Source of the DNA: Gammaproteobacteria bacterium HGW-Gammaproteobacteria-4
GTDB taxonomy: Bacteria > Pseudomonadota > Gammaproteobacteria > Xanthomonadales > Xanthomonadaceae
Assembly: GCA_002839995.1 (NCBI GenBank)
Contig: PGZC01000055.1
Span: 1-45,383, forward strand
Length of the DNA stretch: 45,383 nt
Direction of reading: 5' to 3'
The position numbers and the translations under genes are program-made. This document shows positions 25,816 through 35,479 of the stretch, piece by piece (positions within the stretch are counted from its first letter, which is position 1; each line of letters starts with the position of its first letter). The notes beneath the pieces were generated by a model. It searched no databases and was not told where the DNA came from. It saw nothing but the letters and a program-made list of their open reading frames with translations.

Positions 25816-26923
25816 ATGCCCCTGTTCACCCGTCGTCGGTTGTTGTTTGGCGGCAGTGCGGCCCTGCTCGCCGCTGCTGGTGGTAGCTGGTGACCCGGTG
25901 ATCGATGCGCACGCGCATCCAGGTCGCACCTTCGTGCGCGGGGCCGAGCACGCTACCGGCATGGTTCGGCTATATGTTTGGCGCGGTACGTTCGAGCAGC
26001 GCACCGTGGCCGATATGCGCGCCGGTGGGGTCGATGTTGCTGCCTTTGCGGCAGTGTCCGATTTCCAGACGCTGGCCTTGTCCGATACCACCGGCCTGAC
26101 CAGCGCGCGCGCGTTCGAACCGGGCGAGGCGTGGGTCAGTTACCGGCGCCAGATCGACAACCTCAATGCACTGGTCGCGTCGGGCTTGGTGCAGCGGATC
26201 GATCGCCCCGCCGACATCGTAGCGGTGCATGCCAAAAACCAGGTCGGCGCCCTGCTGGCGGTTGAAGGCGGCGATTTTCTCGAAGGAAACCCCGAGCGGG
26301 TGGGCGAGGCATACGCCGACGGGGTGCGTTCGATCACGCTCATGCATTACCGGCACAACGAACTCGGCGACATCATGACGGAAGCGCCGCGCCATGGCGG
26401 TTTGACCGATGCCGGCGCGGCGGTGGTGCGCGAGATGAACCGGGTCGGCATGATCGTCGATCTCGCTCACGCCAGCGAAGCCACCGCGTTCGGCGCGCTG
26501 GAGGCAAGCAGTCGCCCGACCATGGCGTCACACACCCACGTCCATCAGCACCAGGCGGGTGCTCCGGCGCGATTTATTTCGCAATCGTTGGCGACGGCCA
26601 TCGCCAGTGGCGGCGGCGGGGTGATCGGGGCCTGGCCGGCCGGTATCGGCATTCACGACCTCAACGGTTTTGTTGATCGCACCCTGGAGCTGATCGATCA
26701 CGTTGGCATCGATCATGTCTGCCTGGGTACCGATATGGATGCCAACTACAAGCCGGTGCTCGACAATTACGCCAAGTTGCCGATCCATGTTGCAGGCTTG
26801 TTCCAGCGCGGCCTTGCCGAAGCTGACGTTGCCAAATTGGTTGGTGGCAACTTCCTGCGCGTGTTCGAAGCGGTGCAGGCAGGCTCGACTGCTGAGCGGC
26901 ACTCCCGGCCTGACGTTGGCTGA
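25816..26923 (+). pseudogene. M19 membrane dipeptidase, frameshifted near the 5' end
   Basis: A renal-dipeptidase-type (M19) zinc peptidase. The start at 25816 has CTGGAG upstream and opens a twin-arginine-like signal (MPLFTRRRLLFGGSAALLAA) that hits a stop at 25891-25893. The mature enzyme continues in the +1 frame from about 25880. There it keeps the metal and catalytic marks: IDAHAHPG, the bridging Glu in LAVEGGDFL, His in VDLAHAS, His in MASHTHVH, and LGTDMD. Without readthrough the product would be lost. M19 enzymes cleave dipeptides, including D-amino-acid ones. It follows the RidA lipoprotein gene by 21 bp, in one presumed operon. Confidence 0.85.
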
Positions 26924-27018
26924 AACAGTGCAGTGATCTTCCACGCAACCCGGATTCGGGCCATGGATTGCGTGCGCGCCGTCATGGCGGCACCCGTCGA
27001 AACGTTTATATTCACGCC

Positions 27019-29472
27019 ATGAGCCTGCTCGCCCACCAATCGCCTGCCTCGGGGAATGTATTGCAGGCGCTCCTCGATAACCTGGCCGAAGGCGTGCTGT
27101 TGATGGACCGGAGCGGAACGGTCCAGGCGGTCAACCGCGCGGCTGCCATGGCATTTGCGCTGGCATCGGAACATCTGCTTGGCGCTTCGTTGCGTGCCGT
27201 GATTACCCCGATGCTGGCCAATGCCGGTGGCGGCGAAGCGAATCCCTGCCCGATCGTGGCGACACTGTCCGACGGCCAGAGACGCCAGTTTTCCGATCGG
27301 TTGACGCTGGCCGATGGGCGCTGCACACGGGTGCATGTCGTGGTTGCTGCCGTTCGCGATGGCGAGGCGATAACCGGGGGATTGTTGATCATCACCGATC
27401 TCGACGAGCAGGAGCGCTCACAGACCACGCTCGCACATGTGAACGCGCAGTTGACGGCACTGATCGAAGCCTTGCCGGATGCGATCCTGTTCAAGGACGG
27501 CTACGGCCGCTGGCAGATCGCCAACCGCGTCGCCAAAACGTTATTCCAGCTCGACGCCATCGACTGGGCAGGAAAGACCGACCGGGAACTGGCCGCGCTG
27601 AACCCGGGGCTGCAACCCGAACACCAGGCCTGCATCGATGGCGATGACGCGGCATGGCAGGCGGGCACGTTGTCGACGGCGACCGAAACGTTCGCAATGG
27701 GCGACGACGAGCGCCAGTTCGAGGTGCGCAGGTTGCCGATATTCGATGGCGCCCAGCGCCGTGCGCTGGTGGTGATCGGGCGCGATCTCAGTCAGCGCAT
27801 CGCGCTGGAGCGCGAGCTGCGTATTGCCGCCACCGTGTTCGCGACGCACGATGCCATCGTCGTGCTCGATGCCCACCTGCGCATCGTGCGGGTCAACGCG
27901 GCATTCGTGGCACAAACCGGATACGACGCCGACGAGGTGAGCGGTGGCGGCACCGAATTTCTGCGATCAGGATTCCATACCTGGGATTTTCGCAGCCAGA
28001 TGATCGATCGTATCCACCGCAGCGGTTTTGCCCGCGTGGACACGTGGGTTCGACGAAAGAACGGCGAGGTGTATCCGGCGCGCGTGCTCACGTCGCTGGT
28101 CGCAGCGGAGCGCCCCGGAGGCGAACGCTATTTTGTCTCCGTCATCAGCGACCTGAGCGACCAGCGCAAGGCCGAGCACGCACTGCAACAGCTGGCGATG
28201 AACGACCCGCTGACCGGTCTGCCCAATCGCGAGCGCTTTTTCACAGCGCTCGATTCGCGGGTGCAGGTGGCGGCGCAAGAACGCCATTGGAGTGCGCTGC
28301 TGTTGCTCGATATCGATCGTTTCAAACACCTCAATGAGTCGCTTGGACACCAGGCAGGCGACGCGATGCTGCGTCACTGCCGCGACCGCATTCGGGCCTG
28401 CCTGCCGGCGCACAGCCTGCTGTCGCGTCTGGGCGGCGACGAATTCGCCATGGTCATCGATGCGCTAGCCGACGGCCCGCACAGCGCCGCCGCCGCCGCC
28501 GAGGGGATCGCCCGCACCGTGCGGCGCGCGGTAGCGGTGCCCGTGGTGTTGCTCGCCAACAGTGCAGCGTTCGAAGCCACTGCCAGCATCGGAATCCGCC
28601 TGTTCGACGGTGGCCAGGGCGATGCCAGTCATCTGCTGAAACAGGCGGAACTCGCCCTGTATCGCGCCAAGGCCGACGGCCGGAATTGCGAGCGTCTGTT
28701 CGAGCCGGCAATGCAGGCGCAGGTGACGTCGGGCGTGGCCATGGACGCAGCGCTGCGCAACGCACTGAAGCGCGATGAGTTCTGTTTTTACTACCAGCCG
28801 ATCGTCGATGCGGGCGCCACGATACACGCGCACGAAGCGTTGCTGCGCTGGAACAGCGCCGCGTACGGGCAATTGACGCCCGACGCATTTCTGCCGCGCG
28901 TGCGCGATGCGGGTTTGTTGCCGAGTCTCACCGCCTGGGGGGTGAATGAAGTGTGCGCGCATATCGCGCGACAGCGCTACGTCGCCATATCGCCTGCGGG
29001 ACAGGTGGCGCTGAACATCGATGCCAGCATGTTCCGCCAGCCCGGTTTTGTTGACCTCGTCCGGGGCGCTATCGCGCGCCATGGCATCGACGGGCGCTTG
29101 CTTACGCTCGAATTGACCGAACACGTACTGCTCGACGACATCGCTGCCACGGCGGATAAAATGCTGCAACTCAGTGCGGTTGGCGTCAGTTTTTCACTGG
29201 ACGATTTCGGCACCGGGTATTCCTCGTTGCGCTATCTCAAGATGTTGCCGATCAGCCAGATCAAAATCGACCAATCGTTCGTGTTGGACATGCTGAATGA
29301 TCCGCACAGCGACGCGATCATCGATGCCTTGCTGGCCATGGCCGGTGCGCTGGGGCTCGATGTGGTCGCCGAAGGTGTCGAGACGCAGGCGCAGTTCGCA
29401 CATCTCTCGGGCAAGGGCTGCAAGCTGTTCCAGGGCTACTGGTCTGGTCATCCGCAGCCGGCAAATGCGTGA
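27019..29472 (+). CDS. PAS-PAS-PAS-GGDEF-EAL cyclic-di-GMP protein
   Basis: Predicted 817-residue cytosolic signalling protein with no transmembrane segment. It has three PAS-type sensor domains (about 15-130, 145-260 and 265-390), a GGDEF domain (about 395-555; motif SRLGGDEFAMVI intact) and an EAL domain (about 570-815; EALLRW, LTLELTEH, DDFGTGYSSLRYLK and AEGVET intact). The inhibitory I-site (RxxD) before GGDEF is absent. Both cyclase and phosphodiesterase active sites look usable; in many such hybrids only the EAL works and GGDEF senses GTP. TATATT at 27007-27012 sits about 7 bases before the ATG, and there is no ribosome-binding site, so a leaderless message is possible. Confidence 0.93.
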   Translation: MSLLAHQSPASGNVLQALLDNLAEGVLLMDRSGTVQAVNRAAAMAFALASEHLLGASLRAVITPMLANAGGGEANPCPIVATLSDGQRRQFSDRLTLADGRCTRVHVVVAAVRDGEAITGGLLIITDLDEQERSQTTLAHVNAQLTALIEALPDAILFKDGYGRWQIANRVAKTLFQLDAIDWAGKTDRELAALNPGLQPEHQACIDGDDAAWQAGTLSTATETFAMGDDERQFEVRRLPIFDGAQRRALVVIGRDLSQRIALERELRIAATVFATHDAIVVLDAHLRIVRVNAAFVAQTGYDADEVSGGGTEFLRSGFHTWDFRSQMIDRIHRSGFARVDTWVRRKNGEVYPARVLTSLVAAERPGGERYFVSVISDLSDQRKAEHALQQLAMNDPLTGLPNRERFFTALDSRVQVAAQERHWSALLLLDIDRFKHLNESLGHQAGDAMLRHCRDRIRACLPAHSLLSRLGGDEFAMVIDALADGPHSAAAAAEGIARTVRRAVAVPVVLLANSAAFEATASIGIRLFDGGQGDASHLLKQAELALYRAKADGRNCERLFEPAMQAQVTSGVAMDAALRNALKRDEFCFYYQPIVDAGATIHAHEALLRWNSAAYGQLTPDAFLPRVRDAGLLPSLTAWGVNEVCAHIARQRYVAISPAGQVALNIDASMFRQPGFVDLVRGAIARHGIDGRLLTLELTEHVLLDDIAATADKMLQLSAVGVSFSLDDFGTGYSSLRYLKMLPISQIKIDQSFVLDMLNDPHSDAIIDALLAMAGALGLDVVAEGVETQAQFAHLSGKGCKLFQGYWSGHPQPANA

Positions 29473-29495
29473 GACAGCGCGTTACCGCTGAAACG

Positions 29496-31658
29496 TCATA
29501 GCGCGCTCAATCTGGCGTAGGCCAGCACCAGCCATTTGCATCCTTCCTGTTCGAAGTTCACCTGCACGCGCGCGTGCGCGCCGCTGCCCTCGGCATCCAC
29601 CAACACGCCCTCGCCGAAGCTGGGGTGGCTGACGCGCTGTCCGAGCGCCAGGCCGTTGCTGCTCTGTGGTGATTGTGCGGGCGAGTTGTACTGCGGCCGC
29701 GCGGCTTGCACCTTGGCCCGCACTTCATGCAGCAACGCCGGTGGAATCTCGCGCAAGAAACGCGAGGGCAGGTTGTACGTGTCCGCGCCGTGGATGCGTC
29801 GGGATTGCGCGTAGCTCAACACCAGCCGCTGCCGTGCGCGGGTGATGCCGACGTATGCCAGGCGGCGTTCTTCCTCCAGCCGGCCGGATTCTTCCAGCGA
29901 GCGACCGCTCGGGAACAGACCTTCTTCCAGGCCCGTTACGAACACCAGATCGAACTCCAGCCCTTTGGCCGAATGCAGGGTCATCAACTGCACGCCATCG
30001 GCGCCGGCATCGGCCTGGCCTTCGCCGGCTTCGAGCGAGGCATGGGCGAGAAAGGCAACCAGGTCGGACATGCCCTGCAATTCTTCGTCGTCGCTGCGTA
30101 CGAAGCGCGACGCCAGCGACACCAGTTCGTCGAGGTTGTCGGTGCGCGCATCCAGCGTGCCGCGCGATTCCGCTGCGTAATGGCTGCGCAGGCCCGAGCG
30201 CGCCAGCACATGATCGATCTGTTCGGCCAGCGTCATCGCATCAAGTTCATCTGCAAGCATGCCGATCAACGCAACGAATCCGTGCAGGGCGTTGCGGGTG
30301 CGGCCGGCAAGACTGGCGTCGGCGCTCAACGCTTCGGTGGCTTGCCACAGCGAAGTCGCCTGATCGCGTGCGCCTTGCCGCACCCGATCCAGCGTGCTTG
30401 AGCCGATGCCGCGGGTGGGCGTATTCACCGCGCGCTCGAACGCGGCGTCGTCGTCGCGGTTGGCGATCAAACGCAGATAGGCGAGGGTGTCCTTGATTTC
30501 GGCACGCTCGAAAAAGCGCTGCCCGCCGTAAACCCGGTACGGCATGCCGGCCTGCACCAATTGTTCTTCCAGTGCCCGCGACTGCGCGTTGGAGCGGTAC
30601 AGCACCGCACAATCGCCATGGCTGCCGCCGTTGCGCACCCAGGCGGCGACCCGTCCGATCACGTACTGCGCTTCGTCGATTTCATTGTACGCAGCGTACA
30701 GATCGACCGGCTCGCCCTCGCCTGCGGCGGTCCACAACTGCTTGCCGAGGCGGTCGGGATTGTGCGTGATCACGGCGTTTGCCGCTGCCAGAATGGTGCC
30801 GGTGGAACGATAGTTCTGTTCCAGGCGCAAGGTGCTGGCACCTGGATAATCGCGCAGGAAACGCTGCACGTTTTCGACCTGCGCGCCGCGCCAGCCGTAA
30901 ATCGCCTGATCGTCGTCGCCGACCACGAACACCTGGCCGCGCTCGCCGGCCAGCACCCGGATCATCGCGTACTGGATCGCGTTGGTATCCTGAAACTCAT
31001 CAACCAGAATGTGCCCGAAGCGCTGCTGGTAGTGCGCCAGCAGCGCCGGTTGCTGACGCAGCATCTCATGCGCGCGCAGCAGCAGTTCGGCGAAATCGAC
31101 CAGCCCCGAGCGGCGGCAGCGCTCTTCGTAAGCGGCATAAACGCGGACATAGGTCTGCGCCATGAAATCACTGCCGGCCTGGATGTTTTCCGCGCGCCGG
31201 CCTTCATCTTTTTGGGCATTGATCCACCACGTGGCCTGGCGCGGCGGGAAGCGGGTTTCATCGATTTCCAGATCAGCCATCACCCGCTTGATCAGACGCA
31301 ACTGGTCGTCGCTGTCGAGCACCTGAAACGACTCGGGCAACCCGGCCTCCTGCCAGTGCATGCGCAGCAATTTGTGTGCGATGCCATGAAAGGTGCCCAC
31401 CCACATGCCGCGGGTGCCGTGCTGCAACTGTTCCTGCAGACGCGCACGCATCTCGCCGGCGGCCTTGTTGGTGAAGGTGACTGCAAATATGCCGTGGGTC
31501 GGCACGTCCAGCACTTCGGTCAGCCAGGCGATGCGGTGGGTGAGCACCCGGGTTTTGCCCGAGCCGGCGCCGGCAAGCACCAGATAGTGGCCGGGATCGG
31601 CGGCGACGGCGGCGCGCTGCGCCGGGTTGAGCGGGTCGAGCAGGTGGGAAACGTCCAT
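29496..31658 (-). CDS. uvrD: DNA helicase II (UvrD)
   Basis: Predicted 720-residue SF1A 3'-5' helicase, the same length as E. coli UvrD. Motifs in order: Q-motif LNPAQRAAV, Walker A AGAGSGKTRVLTHR, motif Ia TFTNKAAGEMRAR, motif II VDEFQDTN, motif III GDDDQAIYGWRGA, motif IV LEQNYRST, motif V LMTLHSAKGLEF and motif VI VGITRARQRL. The C-terminal tail has VSHPSFGEGVLVDAEGSG, a module that binds RNA polymerase in UvrD/PcrA. It works in nucleotide-excision and mismatch repair. Start 31658 (MDVSHLLDPLN) fits the family; the ORF could extend 11 codons upstream. Confidence 0.97.
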   Translation of the reverse strand: MDVSHLLDPLNPAQRAAVAADPGHYLVLAGAGSGKTRVLTHRIAWLTEVLDVPTHGIFAVTFTNKAAGEMRARLQEQLQHGTRGMWVGTFHGIAHKLLRMHWQEAGLPESFQVLDSDDQLRLIKRVMADLEIDETRFPPRQATWWINAQKDEGRRAENIQAGSDFMAQTYVRVYAAYEERCRRSGLVDFAELLLRAHEMLRQQPALLAHYQQRFGHILVDEFQDTNAIQYAMIRVLAGERGQVFVVGDDDQAIYGWRGAQVENVQRFLRDYPGASTLRLEQNYRSTGTILAAANAVITHNPDRLGKQLWTAAGEGEPVDLYAAYNEIDEAQYVIGRVAAWVRNGGSHGDCAVLYRSNAQSRALEEQLVQAGMPYRVYGGQRFFERAEIKDTLAYLRLIANRDDDAAFERAVNTPTRGIGSSTLDRVRQGARDQATSLWQATEALSADASLAGRTRNALHGFVALIGMLADELDAMTLAEQIDHVLARSGLRSHYAAESRGTLDARTDNLDELVSLASRFVRSDDEELQGMSDLVAFLAHASLEAGEGQADAGADGVQLMTLHSAKGLEFDLVFVTGLEEGLFPSGRSLEESGRLEEERRLAYVGITRARQRLVLSYAQSRRIHGADTYNLPSRFLREIPPALLHEVRAKVQAARPQYNSPAQSPQSSNGLALGQRVSHPSFGEGVLVDAEGSGAHARVQVNFEQEGCKWLVLAYARLSAL

Positions 31659-31730
31659 GGCGTCATTGTAGCCGGCGCGCTTTGCCCGCATTCACGGAAC
31701 CTTGGCCGCTGCCGTGCTACTAAGCATTTC

Positions 31731-33209
31731 ATGCGCACTCGATCCGATCCGCGAATCACGCACCTCGTGCGGCGCACCAGCCTGGTTCTGGTTGGTGGCG
31801 CATGCTTGTTCGCAGCGGCATCGGCAAATGCCAGCATCGAATATCGCGTTTCGATCGACAAGTCTGCCGGTGAGCTGCGCGTCGCGGCCTGCGCCGATCG
31901 CGACTACGCGCGATTGGAATTGCGTGCGCAGGACGGCGCGAATGGCTATCTGCTCGGTTTCAGCCGCAGCGACGGCGGTGCCGTGGCGCGCAGCGGCGAT
32001 CGTCTGCTCGCGCGCGCAGTGCCGGACGGTGCCTGCGTCAATTACCGGATTGCCGCGGCGCGTGCGACCCGTTCCAACGGGCGCGACGAGGGCATGCAGA
32101 CCGCGGACGGCAGTTGGATCGTCAGCCCCGGCGTCTGGCTATGGCGGGCCGACGAGGCCGGCGTCTTGCGCCTGGACCTGCCCGCAGGCATGCGCGCGTC
32201 GTTGCCTTGGCGTCCGCGCGATGCGTCGCGAACGACGTATGTGCTGGAAGCGGGCGGTGGCGACTGGCCGGCATGGGCGGCGTTCGGCAATGTCGATGAA
32301 CGCATCGTCGCCGGTGGCGATGGCACCGAACTGCGCATCGCGGTGGTCGACGCGCCCTCGCGGCAACGCGCCGATGATCTGCACGGCTGGCTGCGCGAGG
32401 TGGCGAACGCCACGCTCACCGCGTACCGGCGGTTTCCGGTGCGCAGCGCGCAGGTGTTGGTGATCGAGATCGGCAGCAACAGCAGCAGCCCGGTGCCCTG
32501 GGGCCAGACCACGCGCGGCGCCGGAGTCGCGGTCGAGCTGTTCGTGCGCCGTGATGCCTCGCTCAAGGAGTTGCGCGCTGACTGGACCGCCATCCATGAG
32601 TTCTCGCATTTCTTCCATCCGTATCTGGGCAACAGCGGCCGATGGCTTTCCGAAGGCCTGGCCAGTTACTACCAGAATGTGCTGCGCGCCCGCGCCGGCA
32701 TCGTCAGCGAGGCCTATGCCTGGGAGCGCCTGGATGCCGGTTTTGGTCGTGGCCGCAACTCCGCAACGGGGGTGTCGCTGGCCGATATCAGCCGTGCCCC
32801 GCGCCGACGTCACTCGCGGCAGAGCGGCGGCTGGCCGGTGATGCGGATTTACTGGGGCGGCGCCGCGTTCTGGCTGGAGGCCGATATCGCCCTGCATCGC
32901 GAGCGCGGCATCGGCTTGGAGGACGTGCTCGCCGCGTATTCGCAGTGCTGTCTGCCGGAGGCGGGCCGGGTGGATCCCGATGCGTTCATTGCCCGACTCG
33001 ATGCGCTCAGCCAGAGCACGGTGTTTTCGCGGCTGGCGCGGCAGCATTCCACGGCAGCGCATTTCCCCAGTCTTCAGAGCAGCTATGCGACATTGGGGCT
33101 GCGTGTGGAATCCGATCGCGCCGTGCTGTCCAGCGACGCGGATGCCGTCGCGCTGCGCAACAAGATCATGGGCGAGCGAATCGCGCCAACTGCGTTCGGC
33201 GCACGTTGA
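31731..33209 (+). CDS. exported HEFSH gluzincin-type metallopeptidase
   Basis: Predicted 492-residue protein with an N-terminal signal peptide (about residues 1-35). A beta-rich N-terminal half is followed by a zinc-peptidase core: HEFSH at 289-293 (two zinc His and the catalytic Glu290) and the likely third ligand Glu308 in WLSEGLASYYQ. The 14-residue spacing between His293 and Glu308 is shorter than the 18 of M1 peptidases. This places it with peptidase MA/M61-like enzymes, but the exact family is uncertain. A C-terminal helical region with WGGAAFWLEADIALHRE follows. It is probably a periplasmic or secreted peptidase. It is divergent from uvrD; no Shine-Dalgarno site is evident. Confidence 0.8.
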   Translation: MRTRSDPRITHLVRRTSLVLVGGACLFAAASANASIEYRVSIDKSAGELRVAACADRDYARLELRAQDGANGYLLGFSRSDGGAVARSGDRLLARAVPDGACVNYRIAAARATRSNGRDEGMQTADGSWIVSPGVWLWRADEAGVLRLDLPAGMRASLPWRPRDASRTTYVLEAGGGDWPAWAAFGNVDERIVAGGDGTELRIAVVDAPSRQRADDLHGWLREVANATLTAYRRFPVRSAQVLVIEIGSNSSSPVPWGQTTRGAGVAVELFVRRDASLKELRADWTAIHEFSHFFHPYLGNSGRWLSEGLASYYQNVLRARAGIVSEAYAWERLDAGFGRGRNSATGVSLADISRAPRRRHSRQSGGWPVMRIYWGGAAFWLEADIALHRERGIGLEDVLAAYSQCCLPEAGRVDPDAFIARLDALSQSTVFSRLARQHSTAAHFPSLQSSYATLGLRVESDRAVLSSDADAVALRNKIMGERIAPTAFGAR

Positions 33210-33434
33210 CGGCCAGAATGCCGGTCTCGGCGCGACGGGCAGCGGTTTCCCCGATGTGTTCAGCATGGGCGGGCCGGACACGGCGCCGGATGTGGATGCC
33301 GTTGCCCAGCGCGAGCGTAACGCCGCGTTGCTGGCACGACTGGCCCGCACGGTATGGAATACCGGTGGTTGCAACAGTTGGTACCGCACCCGCGACGGCC
33401 TCAACACTACACTGTTGATCGGCACCGCAGATCC
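33210..33434 (+). pseudogene. C-terminal relic of a flavin monooxygenase (BVMO-like)
   Basis: Directly after the metallopeptidase stop, one frame encodes about 75 residues that match the end of Baeyer-Villiger/flavin-containing monooxygenases. GFPDVFSMGGPDT resembles the late GFPN-F---GP motif, and LARTVWNTGGCNSWY followed by DGLNTTL resembles the family's C-terminal W-GGC-SWY...G-N---WP. There is no start codon or ribosome-binding site, the N-terminal FAD and NADP domains are absent, and the stretch between the two motifs is shortened. It is a decayed gene fragment. It fills the 264-bp gap before the next amidohydrolase. Confidence 0.7.
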
Positions 33435-33473
33435 CCTACACTTGCCCCAGCAACCGTATCCGGGGAGTGCGCC

Positions 33474-34766
33474 ATGCGTCATGTGATCGTGTTTTTCTGC
33501 GGTGCGTTGATCGCCAGCCTCGCCCACGCGCAAGCACCGGCCGAAAAGGTGACTGTGCTCAAGGCCGCGCATCTGTTCGATGGCGCCAGTGGCCGACTGA
33601 GCGAACCCGGCGTGGTGGTAGTGCGCGGCCGGCATATCGTGGCGGTAGGCGCCGGCGCCGAGATACCTGCCGATAGCGCGGTGATCGACCTGGGCGATGC
33701 CACCCTGATGCCGGGCATCATCGATGCCCACACGCACATCGCCTACGACTACGAAGCCGACTGGGCGCAGGGTTTCTACGAGGGCATGTTGCGCTTTCCG
33801 GTGGAGCAGTCGTTTCACGCCGCACGCAATGCCAGACTCGCGTTGCAGGCGGGCGTGACCAGCGCACGCGAGCTGGGCGCGGGAGACTTCATCGATATCG
33901 CGCTGCGCAACGCGATCGAGCAGGGGCTCAGCGAGGGTCCGCGGATGCTGGTCGCCGGTCATTCCATCGGCTCCACCGGCGGGCACTGCGACAACTCGCC
34001 GTTTCCGCCGGAGCGGGTCAAGCCGTCCGGGCCGATCGAGGGCGTCTGCAATGGGCCCGAGGAGTGCCGCGCGGCGGTGCGTTATCAGATGAAGTGGGGT
34101 GCCGACGTAATCAAGATCTGCGCGTCCGGCGGCGTACTGTCCGAATCCGACCCGGTCGATGTACCGCAACTCACACCGGCCGAGCTGAACGCGATCATGT
34201 CCGAAGCCCATGCCTGGGGACGCAAGGTGGCCGCCCATAGCCACGGCGACGCCGCCGCGCGGCTGGCGGTGGAGGCTGGGGTGGATTCGATCGAACACGG
34301 CAGCTTTCTGGGCGCCGACACGCTGAAGCTGATGAAAGCCAAGGGCGTGTATCTGGTGCCCACGCGCATGACCCAGCTCTGGGTGCAAGACAAGGCCGAC
34401 ACCTATCCGCCGAAGATCGGCGACAAGGCGCGCGCCGCGGCCGCGGCGCATACCGTCATGTTCAAGCAGGCGCTGCGGATCGGCGTGCCGATCGCATTTG
34501 GCACCGATGCCGCGGTGTATCCGCATGGCCTGAACGCGCAGGAATTCGGCGACATGGTCGATATGGGCATGTCGCCTTCGGCGGCATTGCTCAGCAGCAG
34601 CCAGGGCGCGGCAAAGCTGCTCGGCATCGATGCCGAAACCGGCACCCTGAGCGTGGGCAAGTTCGCCGATGTGCTGGCGGTGCCGGGCAATGTGCTCGCC
34701 AACGTCCGCGCGACCCAAACCCCGCTGCTGGTGATGAAGCAAGGCGCAATCGTTCGCCGGCCCTGA
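33474..34766 (+). CDS. exported amidohydrolase, Xaa-Pro dipeptidase-like
   Basis: Predicted 430-residue metal-dependent hydrolase with a signal peptide (MRHVIVFFCGALIASLAHA). Family marks: VLKAAHLFDGASG, metal His pair in IIDAHTHIAYDY, the carboxylated Lys in GADVIKICASGG, HSHG, SIEHGSF and the catalytic Asp in FGTDAAV, then LGKFADVLAV-type ending (SVGKFADVLAVPGN). It resembles the prolidase-like amidohydrolase group that splits Xaa-Pro or Xaa-Arg/Lys dipeptides. The start has CGGGGAG upstream. It is only a distant relative of the amidohydrolase at 2334. Confidence 0.9.
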   Translation: MRHVIVFFCGALIASLAHAQAPAEKVTVLKAAHLFDGASGRLSEPGVVVVRGRHIVAVGAGAEIPADSAVIDLGDATLMPGIIDAHTHIAYDYEADWAQGFYEGMLRFPVEQSFHAARNARLALQAGVTSARELGAGDFIDIALRNAIEQGLSEGPRMLVAGHSIGSTGGHCDNSPFPPERVKPSGPIEGVCNGPEECRAAVRYQMKWGADVIKICASGGVLSESDPVDVPQLTPAELNAIMSEAHAWGRKVAAHSHGDAAARLAVEAGVDSIEHGSFLGADTLKLMKAKGVYLVPTRMTQLWVQDKADTYPPKIGDKARAAAAAHTVMFKQALRIGVPIAFGTDAAVYPHGLNAQEFGDMVDMGMSPSAALLSSSQGAAKLLGIDAETGTLSVGKFADVLAVPGNVLANVRATQTPLLVMKQGAIVRRP

Positions 34767-34777
34767 GTATCGCGCAG

Positions 34778-34807
34778 GCCGCGTGTGCGAATTTTCCGAC
34801 ACGCGGC
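34778..34807. terminator. hairpin after the amidohydrolase gene
   Basis: A perfect 9-bp stem GCCGCGTGT / ACACGCGGC with a 12-base loop begins 12 bp after the stop codon. There is no T-tract after it, so it may terminate poorly or protect the 3' end of the message. Confidence 0.35.
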
Positions 34808-34880
34808 TGCGTGCCGCGCCGACAGACGGCGCGCGCGTGGCGTCGTAGTCTGTGTGCCGGTATTCACGCAGGGGCGTGTC

Positions 34881-35312
34881 ATGAACACAGCGAGCGAAAC
34901 GGGCAGCATGTGTGGTCGATGGCTGCTGCCGTTCTGCCTGGGCATGGGCCTGCTGCCAGTGGCCACCGGCGCACAGGGTGAAACGCTGTTCAAATGCCAG
35001 GGTGCCGATGGCGTTGCCAGTTACCAGTCGGCGCCCTGCGCCGAGGCCGCGCAGCAGGTATGGCAGCGCGAGGTGACGCCCGAACCGGAACCCGCAGCGC
35101 CGCGCAACCGCGCACCCTCGCCGGCGCATACCGTTAACCGGACGCGAGCGGTCCGCGTGCGCTCGGCGCGTGCCGCCGCACCGCACGCCAACGCCTGTGC
35201 CCGCGCGCGTGCCGCTGCCGACGACGAGCGCGACCGGCGCTGGTACACGATCACTTTCGATCGCCTGCGCGAGCTCGACGAACAGGTCGCCAGAGCCTGC
35301 AAGAAATCCTGA
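34881..35312 (+). CDS. exported DUF4124-like protein
   Basis: Predicted 143-residue protein with a signal-like N terminus (about residues 1-33). The start of the mature part (TLFKCQGADGVASYQSAPC) is the DUF4124 pattern: a short beta-stranded motif with two Cys that could form a disulfide, common in exported proteins of Xanthomonadales and Pseudomonas. The rest is a Pro/Ala/Arg-rich linker and a charged helical tail ending in ARACKKS. The function is unknown. The ATG at 34881 has AGGGGC upstream. Confidence 0.75.
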   Translation: MNTASETGSMCGRWLLPFCLGMGLLPVATGAQGETLFKCQGADGVASYQSAPCAEAAQQVWQREVTPEPEPAAPRNRAPSPAHTVNRTRAVRVRSARAAAPHANACARARAAADDERDRRWYTITFDRLRELDEQVARACKKS

Positions 35313-35479
35313 GCGCGCCGCGTTTCGCCGCCGGCTTGCCATCCAGCAGTGCTTGTCGCGGTACGCCGGACCGCAATCGCTGGTGCCGGCTTGTCAACCA
35401 AAGGTCGAGTGCGGCGTTTTCGTTCGGGCCGGGAGCAGCGACTCCAGGCAATCATCCCAGCCGACTCGGAGTAGCCCTC

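Noticed and set aside
32139-35342. 1067-residue open frame on the minus strand
   Set aside because: It is antisense to the metallopeptidase, the second amidohydrolase and the DUF4124-like gene, which all have signal peptides and catalytic motifs on the plus strand.
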